Shown one piece after another: positions 35,389-44,528 of a stretch of DNA of 64,000 bases. The position numbers and the translations under genes were made by a program. This stretch comes from Chryseolinea serpens (GTDB lineage Bacteria > Bacteroidota > Bacteroidia > Cytophagales > Cyclobacteriaceae), in contig NZ_FQWQ01000003.1 of the NCBI RefSeq assembly GCF_900129725.1, positions 124,001 through 188,000 of the forward strand, in the 5' to 3' direction. The notes beneath the pieces are model-generated. The model saw only the letters and a list, made by a program, of their open reading frames with translations. It had not been told where the DNA came from and did no database searches. Positions within the stretch are counted from its first letter, which is position 1; each line of letters begins with the position of its first letter.

Positions 35389-38300
35389 TTATTTATTTTT
35401 CGGTTTACTCTTGGGCAGGTTGAACTTGCCCGGCACCTTATCGAAGGAGTTGATCAGCTTGCGAAGCCACTCAAAATACAGGGTGACGTATAGCAACAGG
35501 GTCATAAGCCAGATCACCACGTTATTGAACACAAAGGTGTCGATCCTCAGCCCCAAAAACTCCTTTTGCGGTGCAAAAAACTGTGCGCGGTAGTCCAGGG
35601 GGCTGCGGGGTTTGGGGTCAAGGAACACAGGGTTGATCTGCTGGATAAGCTCGCCATTGTATTCGATGATCCGGTCCTTCTCCGACACATTCCTCACCAG
35701 GTCCGACAGACTCTCGTTGAAATAGAGGTTCTTGGCGATGTTGAGGTCATATTTCTCAGCTTTGTCGTTCTCCTTCTTGAAGATCTCTTTCTCCCGCGCG
35801 GCCACAGCACTGTTGTACATGCCCTGGTAGAATTTTTTGTATTCGGCCAGGAATTCTTCCAACGCCTTGTTGAGCTCGGGCGTGAATTTAGCAGGCGTCC
35901 ATTCGGAGGCAAAGTATTTGGCAAAGCCTTTGTCCCGCTGTGTGAACGGGTCGTTCTTCAGATTTTGTTCGATGATCTGAAGATCAGTGCGCATGATCTG
36001 TTGCACCGAATCCCGTTTGTCTTTGGCGTTTTCAACGATGAACTTCCGTTTTTTGTCCATCTCATCCACGAGGTAAGACGCCTTGAAGTCGGCCTGGTTT
36101 TCTACTTTCTCCAGGAAAAAGTAAGGCTTCTCATAGCTGTTGTTTTTAAACTGATCCACCGCCAGCGCTTCATATGCCCAACGCGAGGCCATGAGATCGG
36201 CCACGATGGGCACTTTACCTTTGGTGCTGATGATGTTGTTGAGTTTGTCAAAGCTAAAGAGCAAACCGCTCAGGATCATCTGCGGGATGAGCAACAGCGG
36301 GATCATGACATACACCGTAACCGCCGAGTTGAAGGCCGACGAAATGTTGAGCCCCAACACGCTGGCGAAACACGACACGGTGAAGAGAATGAACCACGTT
36401 GGCAACAACATGCTCCACTCGATTTCCAGGATGAGGTTGCCAATCAGCACAAACGAAAAGGTCTGCACCGCCGACAGCACAAACAGAATGGTCAGCTTCG
36501 ACATCAGATAGCTGTTCCAACTCAGGTTTAGGAAAGACTCCCGGCGCAGGATCTTGCGGTCGCGGATGATCTCCTCCGCGCTCACGGTCAATCCCATGAA
36601 CAGGGCCACGATGATGCTCATCAGCAAAAATGCAGGCAGGTTCTCGTTGAACCGGAACATATAGCCCGTGCCGCCGGGAGCGCTCTTGTACTTGATGATC
36701 ACGGCCAGGATGATGGCCAGCAAAGGGGCTTCCAGCAGGTTGATGAGGAGGTATTGCTTGTTGCTGAGCTTCGACAACGTGTCGCGGGTGGCAAAGATCA
36801 GGGTTTGCTTCAGTTTGTTGGGCAGGCTCAAGGACTGGGGCGGTTCTTCCCGCACGTCCTCGACGCGGTTGATCTTGAAGCGGTCTTTGTACAGGTCATA
36901 CCACTGTGGCGGAGTCACTTTCCGCTTGTTAGTGGGCTGACCGTATTCGTCCACCACCTTGGCTTCGATGATGTTGAAGATCTGTTCGGGGTTCACATTA
37001 CCGCAGACCTCGCATTGGCCGCGGTTGCTGTCGACCTGGTGAGTGGATTTCTTGAAATAGGTAACGGCCTCGATGGGCGGGCCGTAGTAGGCCGGGTAGC
37101 CCCCGGTGTCCATGATGATCATCTTGTCGAACATCTTGTAGATGTCGGACGAAGGTTGGTGGATCACCACGAAGATGAGTTTGCCTTTTAGCGAAAGTTC
37201 TTTCAGCAAGTCGATCACGTTCTCCGAGTCGCGCGAAGAGAGACCGGAAGTGGGTTCGTCCAGGAAGAGAATAGCCGGTTCGCGGATCAGTTCCAGCGCG
37301 ATGTTGAGACGCTTGCGCTGGCCACCGCTGATGGTTTTGTCCAGCGGGTTCCCTACGCGCAGGTCCTTGCGTTGGTCGAGGCCCAGGTTCTCCAAAACTT
37401 CCATCACGCGCTTGTGAAGTTGTTCTTCGGTGAACGTGGCGAAGCAAAGCTTGGCGTTGTAGTATAAGTTTTGATAGACGGTGAGCTCTTCGATGAGCAG
37501 GTCATCCTGCGACACATAGCCGATGACGCCGTGTATTTTATCTTTCTGAAGGTTGATGTCGAAGCCGTTGATGAGGATCTGGCCTTTGGTGGGCTTCACC
37601 AGACCGGCCATGACGTTGAGCAGGGTGGTCTTGCCTGCGCCGCTGGCGCCCATGATGCCGATGAGTTTGCCGGGGCCTTCGGAGATGACCACGTTGCGCA
37701 GCCCGATGCCGCCGCTGGCGAACTTCAGCTCTTCGATGTTCACGTTGAAGCTGAGCTTGGTGGTCTTGAGTTCTTCGTTGAAGTTGGCCACGAGGTCGCT
37801 ATAGTACAGCGCGTCGCCGGCCTGGGTCTTGATGGTGCTGCCGTGTGAGAAGAGGTACACGCGGTTGGACGGCATGGGAAATCCGTTCAGCGTGTTGGAT
37901 TCTTCCCCGAGGTATTTCACAAAATACATGTCCACACCGCGCACGCGCATAAAGATGAGGCTGCCTTCGATGTGGCCGTGGACGTGTTTGTAGAGCTTGC
38001 CTTCCTCGGCTTTTTCGGCCTTGTCCAGCAAGAGGATGTCGGCAAAGTTGAGGGTCTTGGCGTCTTCGGAGATGACGAAGTTTTCGATGAGCTGGTACTC
38101 GTATTGAACGATGTTAAAAACGGTGGAGGCCGTGTTGATGATCTCCATGCGCTGGGGCGTGAAGTTCTTGTCGGTGCTGACGAGTTCCAGCAGCTTGATG
38201 ACCACGACGACTTTCTGCTTTTGCGTGAGGGTCTTGTTGATCTTCTTGCAAATGCCCAGGGTCTTTACCGAATCTTTTACCGAGGTAAGTTTGGACTTGC

Positions 38301-38490
38301 CTTCTTCTTCCTCTTTGCCAAAACCGGAGTATTGGTCATAGAGTTCGAGGTATTCTTTGACAGAATCCTGGTCGAGTTCCGTTTGAAAGAAGTTGATGAC
38401 GAATTGACGTTCACGAACGGTGACCCCGCCGTCTTGTTTTGTGATGATGCCAAAAAGTTGGGTGAGGGCCTTGAGTATTTCTTCACTCAT
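35389..38490 (-). CDS. Large ABC transporter with TerB-like N-terminus and ABC-2 membrane domain
   Basis: 1033 residues in one chain. Residues about 1-130 are helical and acidic, resembling TerB (LTQLFGIITKQDGGVTVRERQFV). Residues about 150-240 are a strand-rich domain of unclear type. The nucleotide-binding domain follows: Walker A GASGAGKTTLL, signature ISGGQRKRLNIALEL, Walker B AILFLDEPTSGLSS, His in VVIHQPS; this is the ABCG/White branch. A CEVCG pair near residue 490 hints at a metal site. Six or seven membrane helices (about 575-800 and a last one near 995-1015) surround a soluble region of about 190 residues rich in charged helices. A half-transporter that dimerises is expected. It sits 114 bases after the SiaC-like gene on the same strand, so it may be co-regulated with that switch. 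Cargo unknown. Confidence 0.85.
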   Translation of the reverse strand: MSEEILKALTQLFGIITKQDGGVTVRERQFVINFFQTELDQDSVKEYLELYDQYSGFGKEEEEGKSKLTSVKDSVKTLGICKKINKTLTQKQKVVVVIKLLELVSTDKNFTPQRMEIINTASTVFNIVQYEYQLIENFVISEDAKTLNFADILLLDKAEKAEEGKLYKHVHGHIEGSLIFMRVRGVDMYFVKYLGEESNTLNGFPMPSNRVYLFSHGSTIKTQAGDALYYSDLVANFNEELKTTKLSFNVNIEELKFASGGIGLRNVVISEGPGKLIGIMGASGAGKTTLLNVMAGLVKPTKGQILINGFDINLQKDKIHGVIGYVSQDDLLIEELTVYQNLYYNAKLCFATFTEEQLHKRVMEVLENLGLDQRKDLRVGNPLDKTISGGQRKRLNIALELIREPAILFLDEPTSGLSSRDSENVIDLLKELSLKGKLIFVVIHQPSSDIYKMFDKMIIMDTGGYPAYYGPPIEAVTYFKKSTHQVDSNRGQCEVCGNVNPEQIFNIIEAKVVDEYGQPTNKRKVTPPQWYDLYKDRFKINRVEDVREEPPQSLSLPNKLKQTLIFATRDTLSKLSNKQYLLINLLEAPLLAIILAVIIKYKSAPGGTGYMFRFNENLPAFLLMSIIVALFMGLTVSAEEIIRDRKILRRESFLNLSWNSYLMSKLTILFVLSAVQTFSFVLIGNLILEIEWSMLLPTWFILFTVSCFASVLGLNISSAFNSAVTVYVMIPLLLIPQMILSGLLFSFDKLNNIISTKGKVPIVADLMASRWAYEALAVDQFKNNSYEKPYFFLEKVENQADFKASYLVDEMDKKRKFIVENAKDKRDSVQQIMRTDLQIIEQNLKNDPFTQRDKGFAKYFASEWTPAKFTPELNKALEEFLAEYKKFYQGMYNSAVAAREKEIFKKENDKAEKYDLNIAKNLYFNESLSDLVRNVSEKDRIIEYNGELIQQINPVFLDPKPRSPLDYRAQFFAPQKEFLGLRIDTFVFNNVVIWLMTLLLYVTLYFEWLRKLINSFDKVPGKFNLPKSKPKNK

Positions 38491-38604
38491 AGATAGCGAG
38501 TTGGACTATAAAGGTAATAAAAAAATATCGGTTACCAGCCTATAGAATTCCTGTGCGGACGTTCTAGAAATGGCCAGTAACCGATTAATTATGAAGGGCT
38601 TAAC

Positions 38605-38967
38605 TCAGTAGGTTTTGAACTCGAAGGGGATCTCCACCAACTCGGAAAACTCTTGGCCGGCTTCTTCCATATCCTCGTCGTCCTCGTGGAAATACCAGAG
38701 TATTTTCATGCCTTTGATGTCTTCCAGCGCGGAGAGAACATCCAGGATCAATTTGGACGATGCGGTGTTGAAGTACTCCAGCTTGAAGACAAAATCCGTG
38801 GAAGGGTTGGACTCGCCACCATACGCTTCTATCCATTCCAATACCGGGCGATAGAACTCGGCGGAGTCTTCGGGCAGTGAACGACCGGAGATTTCGAATA
38901 TGCCATTCTTTTTATCGAGGATTATCTTTGGGGTGTCTTCCGTTCCTTCAAGATTTAAAATTTCCAT
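38605..38967 (-). CDS. siaC: SiaC-like phosphoprotein (DUF1987)
   Basis: 120 residues. The DUF1987 core is clear: early strands (IILDKKNGIFEISGRSLPED), then EYFNTASSKLILDVL. Thr68 in this motif lines up, also in number, with the Thr phosphorylated in Pseudomonas SiaC. In that system SiaB phosphorylates SiaC, SiaA removes the phosphate, and the unphosphorylated form binds and activates the diguanylate cyclase SiaD. Here the SiaB-like gene is 32 bases upstream and a SiaA-like phosphatase precedes it, but no GGDEF gene is seen, so the binding target must differ. Confidence 0.9.
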   Translation of the reverse strand: MEILNLEGTEDTPKIILDKKNGIFEISGRSLPEDSAEFYRPVLEWIEAYGGESNPSTDFVFKLEYFNTASSKLILDVLSALEDIKGMKILWYFHEDDEDMEEAGQEFSELVEIPFEFKTY

Positions 38968-38999
38968 GGTATCAATCTATTTTAAGTGGTTCATCAATA

Positions 39000-39548
39000 T
39001 TATTCGTTGTCGCGGGGTACGTTCACCTTCAAGCAGAAGAAGCAATAGTCGGCATTCATTTCGGGGAACTCGAATTCGAGTTTTCCGCCAGACTTCCGGG
39101 CCATATCCACAAATCCCAATCCTGCACCTCCCTTGTCGGAGATGGTGGTGTTCTTAATGATCTCTTTGTACAACTCCTTTAGTCCATCCTTATCCAACCC
39201 GTTGATCTGTTCCAGGTTTTTCTTAAGCTTGGGCACGTTGGTTTTTTGAACGGGGTTACCCGACATGATACTGTAACGGTTAGCCTCCTTGCCGATGAGG
39301 AAGATGGCGGCATGACTGCGGATCTGCCCGTCGACCAGTTCATCGCTATGCTTCACAATATTTTGCAGCGCCTCGACCATTACATTGAACACCTTGCGCT
39401 TGATGCTGGATTCTTCCCCTGAAGAATCGAGGTTTCGCTCGGCCATGGACAGTATGGATTTGGTGCTCTCCTGGGTGAAATCACCCTGATACACCAGAAT
39501 CAGTTTCTGCGACATCATGGTGCGGTGCAGGTCATAAATAAAATTCAT
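39000..39548 (-). CDS. siaB: SiaB-like protein kinase (DUF6272)
   Basis: 182 residues, cytoplasmic. The fold is GHKL-like: NVMVEALQNIVKHSDE supplies the N box (Glu and Asn for Mg-ATP) and ISDKGGAGLGFVDMARKSGG the G-rich lid. This matches the SiaB family, which phosphorylates SiaC on Thr. It sits between the SpoIIE phosphatase and SiaC genes, the same order as siaA-siaB-siaC in Pseudomonas. The gap of 95 bases to the phosphatase gene contains no full promoter. Confidence 0.88.
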   Translation of the reverse strand: MNFIYDLHRTMMSQKLILVYQGDFTQESTKSILSMAERNLDSSGEESSIKRKVFNVMVEALQNIVKHSDELVDGQIRSHAAIFLIGKEANRYSIMSGNPVQKTNVPKLKKNLEQINGLDKDGLKELYKEIIKNTTISDKGGAGLGFVDMARKSGGKLEFEFPEMNADYCFFCLKVNVPRDNE

Positions 39549-39643
39549 GCTTCAGAAGATTAGATGATTAAGTTTGTGGTTCACTAAGATATACGTTTTA
39601 TCCTTTAAAACCTTCCGGCACTACACCGGAGAGGGTGTTCGTG

Positions 39644-42600
39644 TTAAAATTTTATACCGATCAGCAGTACGTCGTCCGTCTGTTTGGTGTCGCCGCGCCA
39701 GCCTTCCCATTGCTCGTCAAACGTGGTCATCGCGGTTTGCATGGGCAGCGTGTGAACCTGCTCGATGATCTCGCGGGTGCGCTTCGGTCCGAACTTGCGG
39801 CCTTCCGTGCCTCCGAACTGATCCGGGAATCCGTCTGAACTGAAGTAAATGGAATCCCCTTTCTCGAGTTTGATCTTTGTATTGGTAAAGTTAGTCTGGT
39901 TCTTAAAAATACCGCCTCCAATGGGGAATTTATTTCCCTTGACCTCGTCCATCACGCCATTCTTCATGATGTAAAGCGGGCGGTGCGCCCCGGCATACTC
40001 TACCTCGCCGGCGGTCATATTGATCTTACAGAGCGCTATGTCCATACCGTCCTTGGTGGTGGCGTCCTCGTCCTGACGTAGGGTGGTCGTTACGCCTTCG
40101 TCCAGCAAATCCAGGATCTTGCCGGGCTCGGTGATCTTCCGGCTGCGTACGATATCGTTCAGCAGGAAGTAGCCGATCAACGACAACAAGGCCCCGGGCA
40201 CGCCGTGTCCGGTACAGTCTACGGCCGCGATAAAGATATCGTCCTTGATCTGCACGAACCAGGGGAAGTCTCCGCTCACCACGTCACGGGGTTTGTAGAG
40301 GATAAAGGAATCCGGCAGCGCCTTGTTGATCACCCTGGAGTTGGGCAGGATGGCATTCTGAATGCGCTTGGCATAGTTTATACTTTCCGTGATCTTCTTG
40401 TTCTTATTCTGAATTTCCAACTCGATCATCTTCCGCTCCGTGATGTCGTGCGACACCACCAGCACCGATTCCAGCTTGTTGCTTTCGTCGAATTCGGGGA
40501 TGGCGTTTACCTGCATCACCCGCTTGCCCATTTCGGAAGCAAAGTCCATTTCGGCCGAGGCCTTTTCGTTGGTGTTGTTCACTTCTTCCACCACCTTCAA
40601 CCAGCCTTCCAGGATCGAGGCGTCGAGCTCCACTTCCTTCACTTTCTGGTTGAGGAACGATGCCGGTTTCTTGCCGGTATATTCTTCGATAACGGGGTTG
40701 ATATACGAGATCGATTCGCCTTCCAAACGCGTGATAAGGTCGAGCGAGTTTTCCGACAAGGCCTGCATCTTGCTTCGCATCCGTTGTTCCTGTTCCGCTC
40801 TTCTGCGCTCGGTGATGTCGCGCGAGTTGAGGATGAAACCGTGGATGGCCTGGTTGGACATCAGGTTCCGGCCCGTGGATTCGATCCACATAAAGCTGCC
40901 GTCCTTTGCACGGTATTCGTATTGCATGGTCACCTCCTCTTCGGGAGTGGCCTTCATCTTCCGGAAAATTTCCCGGAAAGTATCGCGATGGTCGGGGTGC
41001 ACTTTGTCGATGTCGCTCCGGCCGATCATTTCCTTCTGGCCATAGCCCAGGATGGACTCTACCGACGGGGAGATGTAGCGGATGCTTTCGTCCTCTTCGT
41101 AGATCGTGATCACTTCCGAGGCGTTTTCCAGCAACAGCTGCATCCGGCTCTGTGTGCGGTTCACCTCTTCGATCTGCTCTTCCAGTTTTTGGTTGGAGCG
41201 TTGCAGCTCCTCCTGGGTAGCTTGCATTTCTTCGGCGTTCTGGCGAAGCACTTCCTGCTTTTCCTTCAGCTCGTTACTCATCTCCTGCGACTCGGCCAGC
41301 AGCTTGCGCGTGCGCTCGTTCACTTTGATGTTGAAGATGGTCCGGGCCAGGATCAGCGAAAGCTCTTTCACGAAGTTCACCTGCGAGGGATCGAACTTCT
41401 GGAAGCCGGCAAACTCCAGCACGCCATACACTTCTTCGTTGGTGATGAGGGGCACGATGAGAATACAACGCGGGCGTTGGTCACCGAGAATACCCGAGGT
41501 GATCGTCACGTAGTCGGACGGGATCTCCGTGCGCAGGATCGTATCTTTTTCAGCCGCAGCCTGGCCCACGAGGCCTTCCGCAAACTTGAATTTTCCTTTC
41601 AGATATTTCTTACGCGAATAGGCATGGCTGGCGCGAATTTCGATGACGGGGTGTTTCGGATCGTCGTCGTTCACGATGTAGAACGCGCCCTGGATGGCAC
41701 CGATCTTGGCGAGAATGAATTTGATCACATCTTCGCCCAGTTCATCGGTGGAGTCGTGCATACGCAGGATCTCGCTGATCTCGGCCACACCGCGTACGAT
41801 CCAGTTGCGTTCCTTATCGCGACGCTCGTTCTCGATCAGGTTGTTGCGCATGTTGATGAGCGACATCCCGAGAATATCATTGTCGCTGGCGGGCTTGAAA
41901 GCGGTGTCATATTTGCCTTCCCCGATGCGTTGCGCAAAATCGGCGCTGTTCTTCAGGGCCTGTACCAATTCGTCAACTTTCGTGCTCATCTGGCCGAACT
42001 CGTCGCCGCTTTGCTCGCCCGAAGACTCGGGCAAAACACCTTGCGCCACCAGGCCGAGCGTGTTGCGCATGCCATAGAGCGGACGAGTGAGGGAGCGGGA
42101 AAACATCATGGCCAGCAAGGTGGACAGGGCCAGGATACAGAGGGCGGCATAAATAAACAGGGCCGTGAGATCGGAGGCCTGGCCGTCGGCTTCTTCTTTG
42201 TCGATCTTGACCAACAGGGCCAGGTTGGCCAGGTTGATCTTGCGACCCGCTTGCAGCACGTCATGACCGTGATAGTCGACGCCTTGCACAGGGGGGGTCT
42301 TGCCTTCGAATATGGGGGTGAAAGCGGCTACGAATTTATCTTTTTGATCTTTCGGGTCCAGCAATTGAATGGCGGCCGTAGTGTCGGAGCGCAGGGGGCT
42401 CACCAAGGCGATCTTGCGCGACATCGGGTCTTCACGGGCAATGATCACTTCACCGGTAGTGCCCAGTCCCTGGTAGCTCTTCAGTACCTTGTAGGGCACG
42501 TTCAAGTCAAGCTTGATGAAGATGAGGTGTTGTGCGCCGGCATTGTCCGTCACTGCGCCCACGGCGTAGGTGTAGTAATTCTTTTTGGTCTTGTCGCGCA

Positions 42601-43138
42601 GGATGGCGGAGAAATAGAGGTTGCTTTTGGCGCGATCGAAGGTCACACCGTCGGGGTCCACCAGGTTGCCCTTCACAGCAGGATCCGTCGACGCCAGTAC
42701 CGCTCCCGTTGCGGAAGTGATGGTGATCTCGTCGACACCCAGCACATATTTTTGGCTCGTGAGGTAATCAGACATCGACTGGTCGGTGGATACGGATGTA
42801 TTCAATATGGTGTCTCCACTCACCGCGTCGGGAGCAGGGGCGCCGCCCATCAAGGCCGACATGTCATCGGCGGCCGGAGCCGCGGCGGCAGCCGTACCAC
42901 CACCTTTGACGCGATCTGAATTTTGAAGGATCTTGATGGCCGTACCCGCTCTTTCGAAATAGGTGTTGAAGTAGGCCGCCCGGTTGTCGGCAATAACGCC
43001 GAGGTTGGTGGCGAACTTCTCCTGGTTTGCCTTGAGGTGATAGTCAAAGCTGAAAAAGCTGATGGCTGCAACGGCCACCAGGGAAATCGCCAGGATAAGG
43101 AGGGTGATCTTGGTACTTATGTTAATGCTTTTCATCAT
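39644..43138 (-). CDS. SiaA-like multi-sensor SpoIIE/PP2C phosphatase
   Basis: 1164 residues. Order: membrane helix (about 10-28); extracytoplasmic Cache-type sensor (about 30-330) with an Ala/Gly/Pro-rich insert near 75-105; second helix (about 335-355); HAMP (about 355-415); GAF (about 455-610); coiled coil with EEMQATQEE; two PAS domains (about 680-800 and 810-930), each ending in RDITERR or HDITERK; and SpoIIE/PP2C phosphatase (about 950-1164). Metal-site Asp are present in VVSGDF, AVDCTGHGVPGA, SSDGFPDQ and KQTDDVLL, so it should be active. Next to SiaB and SiaC it takes the place of SiaA, but with far more input domains than the Pseudomonas enzyme. It may integrate an outside ligand with cytoplasmic signals. 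Confidence 0.9.
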   Translation of the reverse strand: MMKSINISTKITLLILAISLVAVAAISFFSFDYHLKANQEKFATNLGVIADNRAAYFNTYFERAGTAIKILQNSDRVKGGGTAAAAAPAADDMSALMGGAPAPDAVSGDTILNTSVSTDQSMSDYLTSQKYVLGVDEITITSATGAVLASTDPAVKGNLVDPDGVTFDRAKSNLYFSAILRDKTKKNYYTYAVGAVTDNAGAQHLIFIKLDLNVPYKVLKSYQGLGTTGEVIIAREDPMSRKIALVSPLRSDTTAAIQLLDPKDQKDKFVAAFTPIFEGKTPPVQGVDYHGHDVLQAGRKINLANLALLVKIDKEEADGQASDLTALFIYAALCILALSTLLAMMFSRSLTRPLYGMRNTLGLVAQGVLPESSGEQSGDEFGQMSTKVDELVQALKNSADFAQRIGEGKYDTAFKPASDNDILGMSLINMRNNLIENERRDKERNWIVRGVAEISEILRMHDSTDELGEDVIKFILAKIGAIQGAFYIVNDDDPKHPVIEIRASHAYSRKKYLKGKFKFAEGLVGQAAAEKDTILRTEIPSDYVTITSGILGDQRPRCILIVPLITNEEVYGVLEFAGFQKFDPSQVNFVKELSLILARTIFNIKVNERTRKLLAESQEMSNELKEKQEVLRQNAEEMQATQEELQRSNQKLEEQIEEVNRTQSRMQLLLENASEVITIYEEDESIRYISPSVESILGYGQKEMIGRSDIDKVHPDHRDTFREIFRKMKATPEEEVTMQYEYRAKDGSFMWIESTGRNLMSNQAIHGFILNSRDITERRRAEQEQRMRSKMQALSENSLDLITRLEGESISYINPVIEEYTGKKPASFLNQKVKEVELDASILEGWLKVVEEVNNTNEKASAEMDFASEMGKRVMQVNAIPEFDESNKLESVLVVSHDITERKMIELEIQNKNKKITESINYAKRIQNAILPNSRVINKALPDSFILYKPRDVVSGDFPWFVQIKDDIFIAAVDCTGHGVPGALLSLIGYFLLNDIVRSRKITEPGKILDLLDEGVTTTLRQDEDATTKDGMDIALCKINMTAGEVEYAGAHRPLYIMKNGVMDEVKGNKFPIGGGIFKNQTNFTNTKIKLEKGDSIYFSSDGFPDQFGGTEGRKFGPKRTREIIEQVHTLPMQTAMTTFDEQWEGWRGDTKQTDDVLLIGIKF

Positions 43139-43163
43139 ATGCGTTGGACGCTAGGATTTGTGC

Positions 43164-43919
43164 TTAAGAAATCTTGTCGGCAATCAATTGGGCGGCTTCT
43201 TCGACAAACTTGCGCTGATCTTCGTTGATGGGGCTGAAGGAAGCGATCTCCAGGATCCCTTGCACCTGCCCTGTTTTTTTCAAGGCGGTGATCAACAAGA
43301 ATTTTGGCGACGCGCTACCCAATCCCGAAACGATCTTGATATAGCCTTCCGGCACATCGTCGACATACAGCGTGTTGCCACTCGCGGCCGCCTGACCGAT
43401 GAGGCCTTCACCGAATTCGAAACGGATCACGGAGCTTTCGGCGAGGTTCAGGGCATAGCCGCTCTTCAACTCGGCAAAGCGTTTTCCGTCTTCTTCCACG
43501 ATCCGGTACAAGGCACCCTGACCGGCATCCACCTGTTTGCAGATGGCGTGCAGACCGGCTTGTAAGATTTGTTTTTCACCCTTGGTTTGCTCCAGGCTGG
43601 CTTTCACCGTCTCGAGGCTGATGGTGCTTTTGCCCGACGCGGCAGCTTCCTGTTGGGCCAGGGAGTCTTCCAGCTTGCGGTCGCGGAACACGATGACTTC
43701 TTTCTTGTAGCGCAGCGCGTTCGCCAGGCTGATCGCCCCGATCAGGAAGGTGAGGCTGATCACCAGGTATACTTTCAGAAAGCTGGGCTCGAAGCCGCGG
43801 GCCAGGTTGAGGCTGCCGGGCAAAGAGTAAATGAAATACACGGATACACCTGCTCCTAACAGGAACAGTGAAGCCAGAAGGAGGCTTATTTTGTATCGGT
43901 CGTTGAAGAGGCCTATCAT
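43164..43919 (-). CDS. Membrane-anchored GAF domain protein
   Basis: 251 residues. Two membrane helices (about 10-30 and 48-66), a short coiled linker (about 75-115), then one GAF domain to the end, with FGEGLIGQAAASGNTLYVDDVP and IKIVSGLGSASPKFLLITAL. No output domain is present. Its GAF is clearly related to those of the 1164-residue phosphatase and the 623-residue sensor in the same locus. The start overlaps the cheB stop by four bases and its stop is 25 bases before the phosphatase gene, so it should be made with both. It may be a partner of the phosphatase GAF. Confidence 0.87.
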   Translation of the reverse strand: MIGLFNDRYKISLLLASLFLLGAGVSVYFIYSLPGSLNLARGFEPSFLKVYLVISLTFLIGAISLANALRYKKEVIVFRDRKLEDSLAQQEAAASGKSTISLETVKASLEQTKGEKQILQAGLHAICKQVDAGQGALYRIVEEDGKRFAELKSGYALNLAESSVIRFEFGEGLIGQAAASGNTLYVDDVPEGYIKIVSGLGSASPKFLLITALKKTGQVQGILEIASFSPINEDQRKFVEEAAQLIADKIS

Positions 43920-44509
43920 CGGTATTGTTTATCTAGTTCTTTTAAAAACTCTACTATCTGGTCTACTTTCATCACATAGTCGATCTCCGTGGCCGCCAGC
44001 GCGGCCTTCGGCATGGTGTCGATCATGCATTCGGTGGGTTCTTGCACAATGGTCAGACCGTTGCGGTCGTGAATGTGTTTCATGCCCAGGGCGCCGTCTT
44101 TGTTGGCGCCGGAGAGCAGGATGCCCACCAGTTTTTCTTTGTAAACAAAAGCACAACTGCTCAACGTGATGTCTATGGCCGGCCGCGAGTTGTTCACCAT
44201 CTCTTCGGTGGACAGGGCAAAACTGTGGCCCAGTTCCACACTCATGTGATAGTTGGCCGGCGCCAGGTACACACTGCCTTTTTTGATGTTCTCTTTATCG
44301 TGGGGTTCAGTGACCTGCACCACACTTTTTATGGAGAGCGCCTCCACAAAGCCGTTGCGCACGTGCTTTAGCCGGTGCAAGCACATGATGATCGGCAGTG
44401 GAAAGCCTTTGGGCAATTGCGCCAGGATTTTGACTACACCCTGAAAGCTGCCTGCTGACCCACCGATAACAACGGCCTTATAGCTGTTATTTAGGCTGAT
44501 TTTTTTCAT
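43916..44509 (-). CDS. cheB: Stand-alone CheB methylesterase domain
   Basis: 197 residues, consisting of the esterase domain only, without the receiver domain of classical CheB. Catalytic residues: Ser18 in VIGGSAGS, His45 in MCLHRLKH and Asp138 in GANKDGALGM. CheB removes methyl groups from glutamates on receptors. No methyl-accepting receptor, CheA or CheW is encoded here, so the target may be one of the local sensors. Lying 19 bases after cheR, it should be co-translated with it. Confidence 0.92.
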   Translation of the reverse strand: MKKISLNNSYKAVVIGGSAGSFQGVVKILAQLPKGFPLPIIMCLHRLKHVRNGFVEALSIKSVVQVTEPHDKENIKKGSVYLAPANYHMSVELGHSFALSTEEMVNNSRPAIDITLSSCAFVYKEKLVGILLSGANKDGALGMKHIHDRNGLTIVQEPTECMIDTMPKAALAATEIDYVMKVDQIVEFLKELDKQYR

Positions 44510-44528
44510 TCGTCAATAGACAACTCTC

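Noticed and set aside
40205-42919. 904-codon open frame on the plus strand
   Set aside because: It lies wholly antisense to the SpoIIE phosphatase gene, is rich in His, Val, Gly and Arg and has no domain. It arises from biased codon use.
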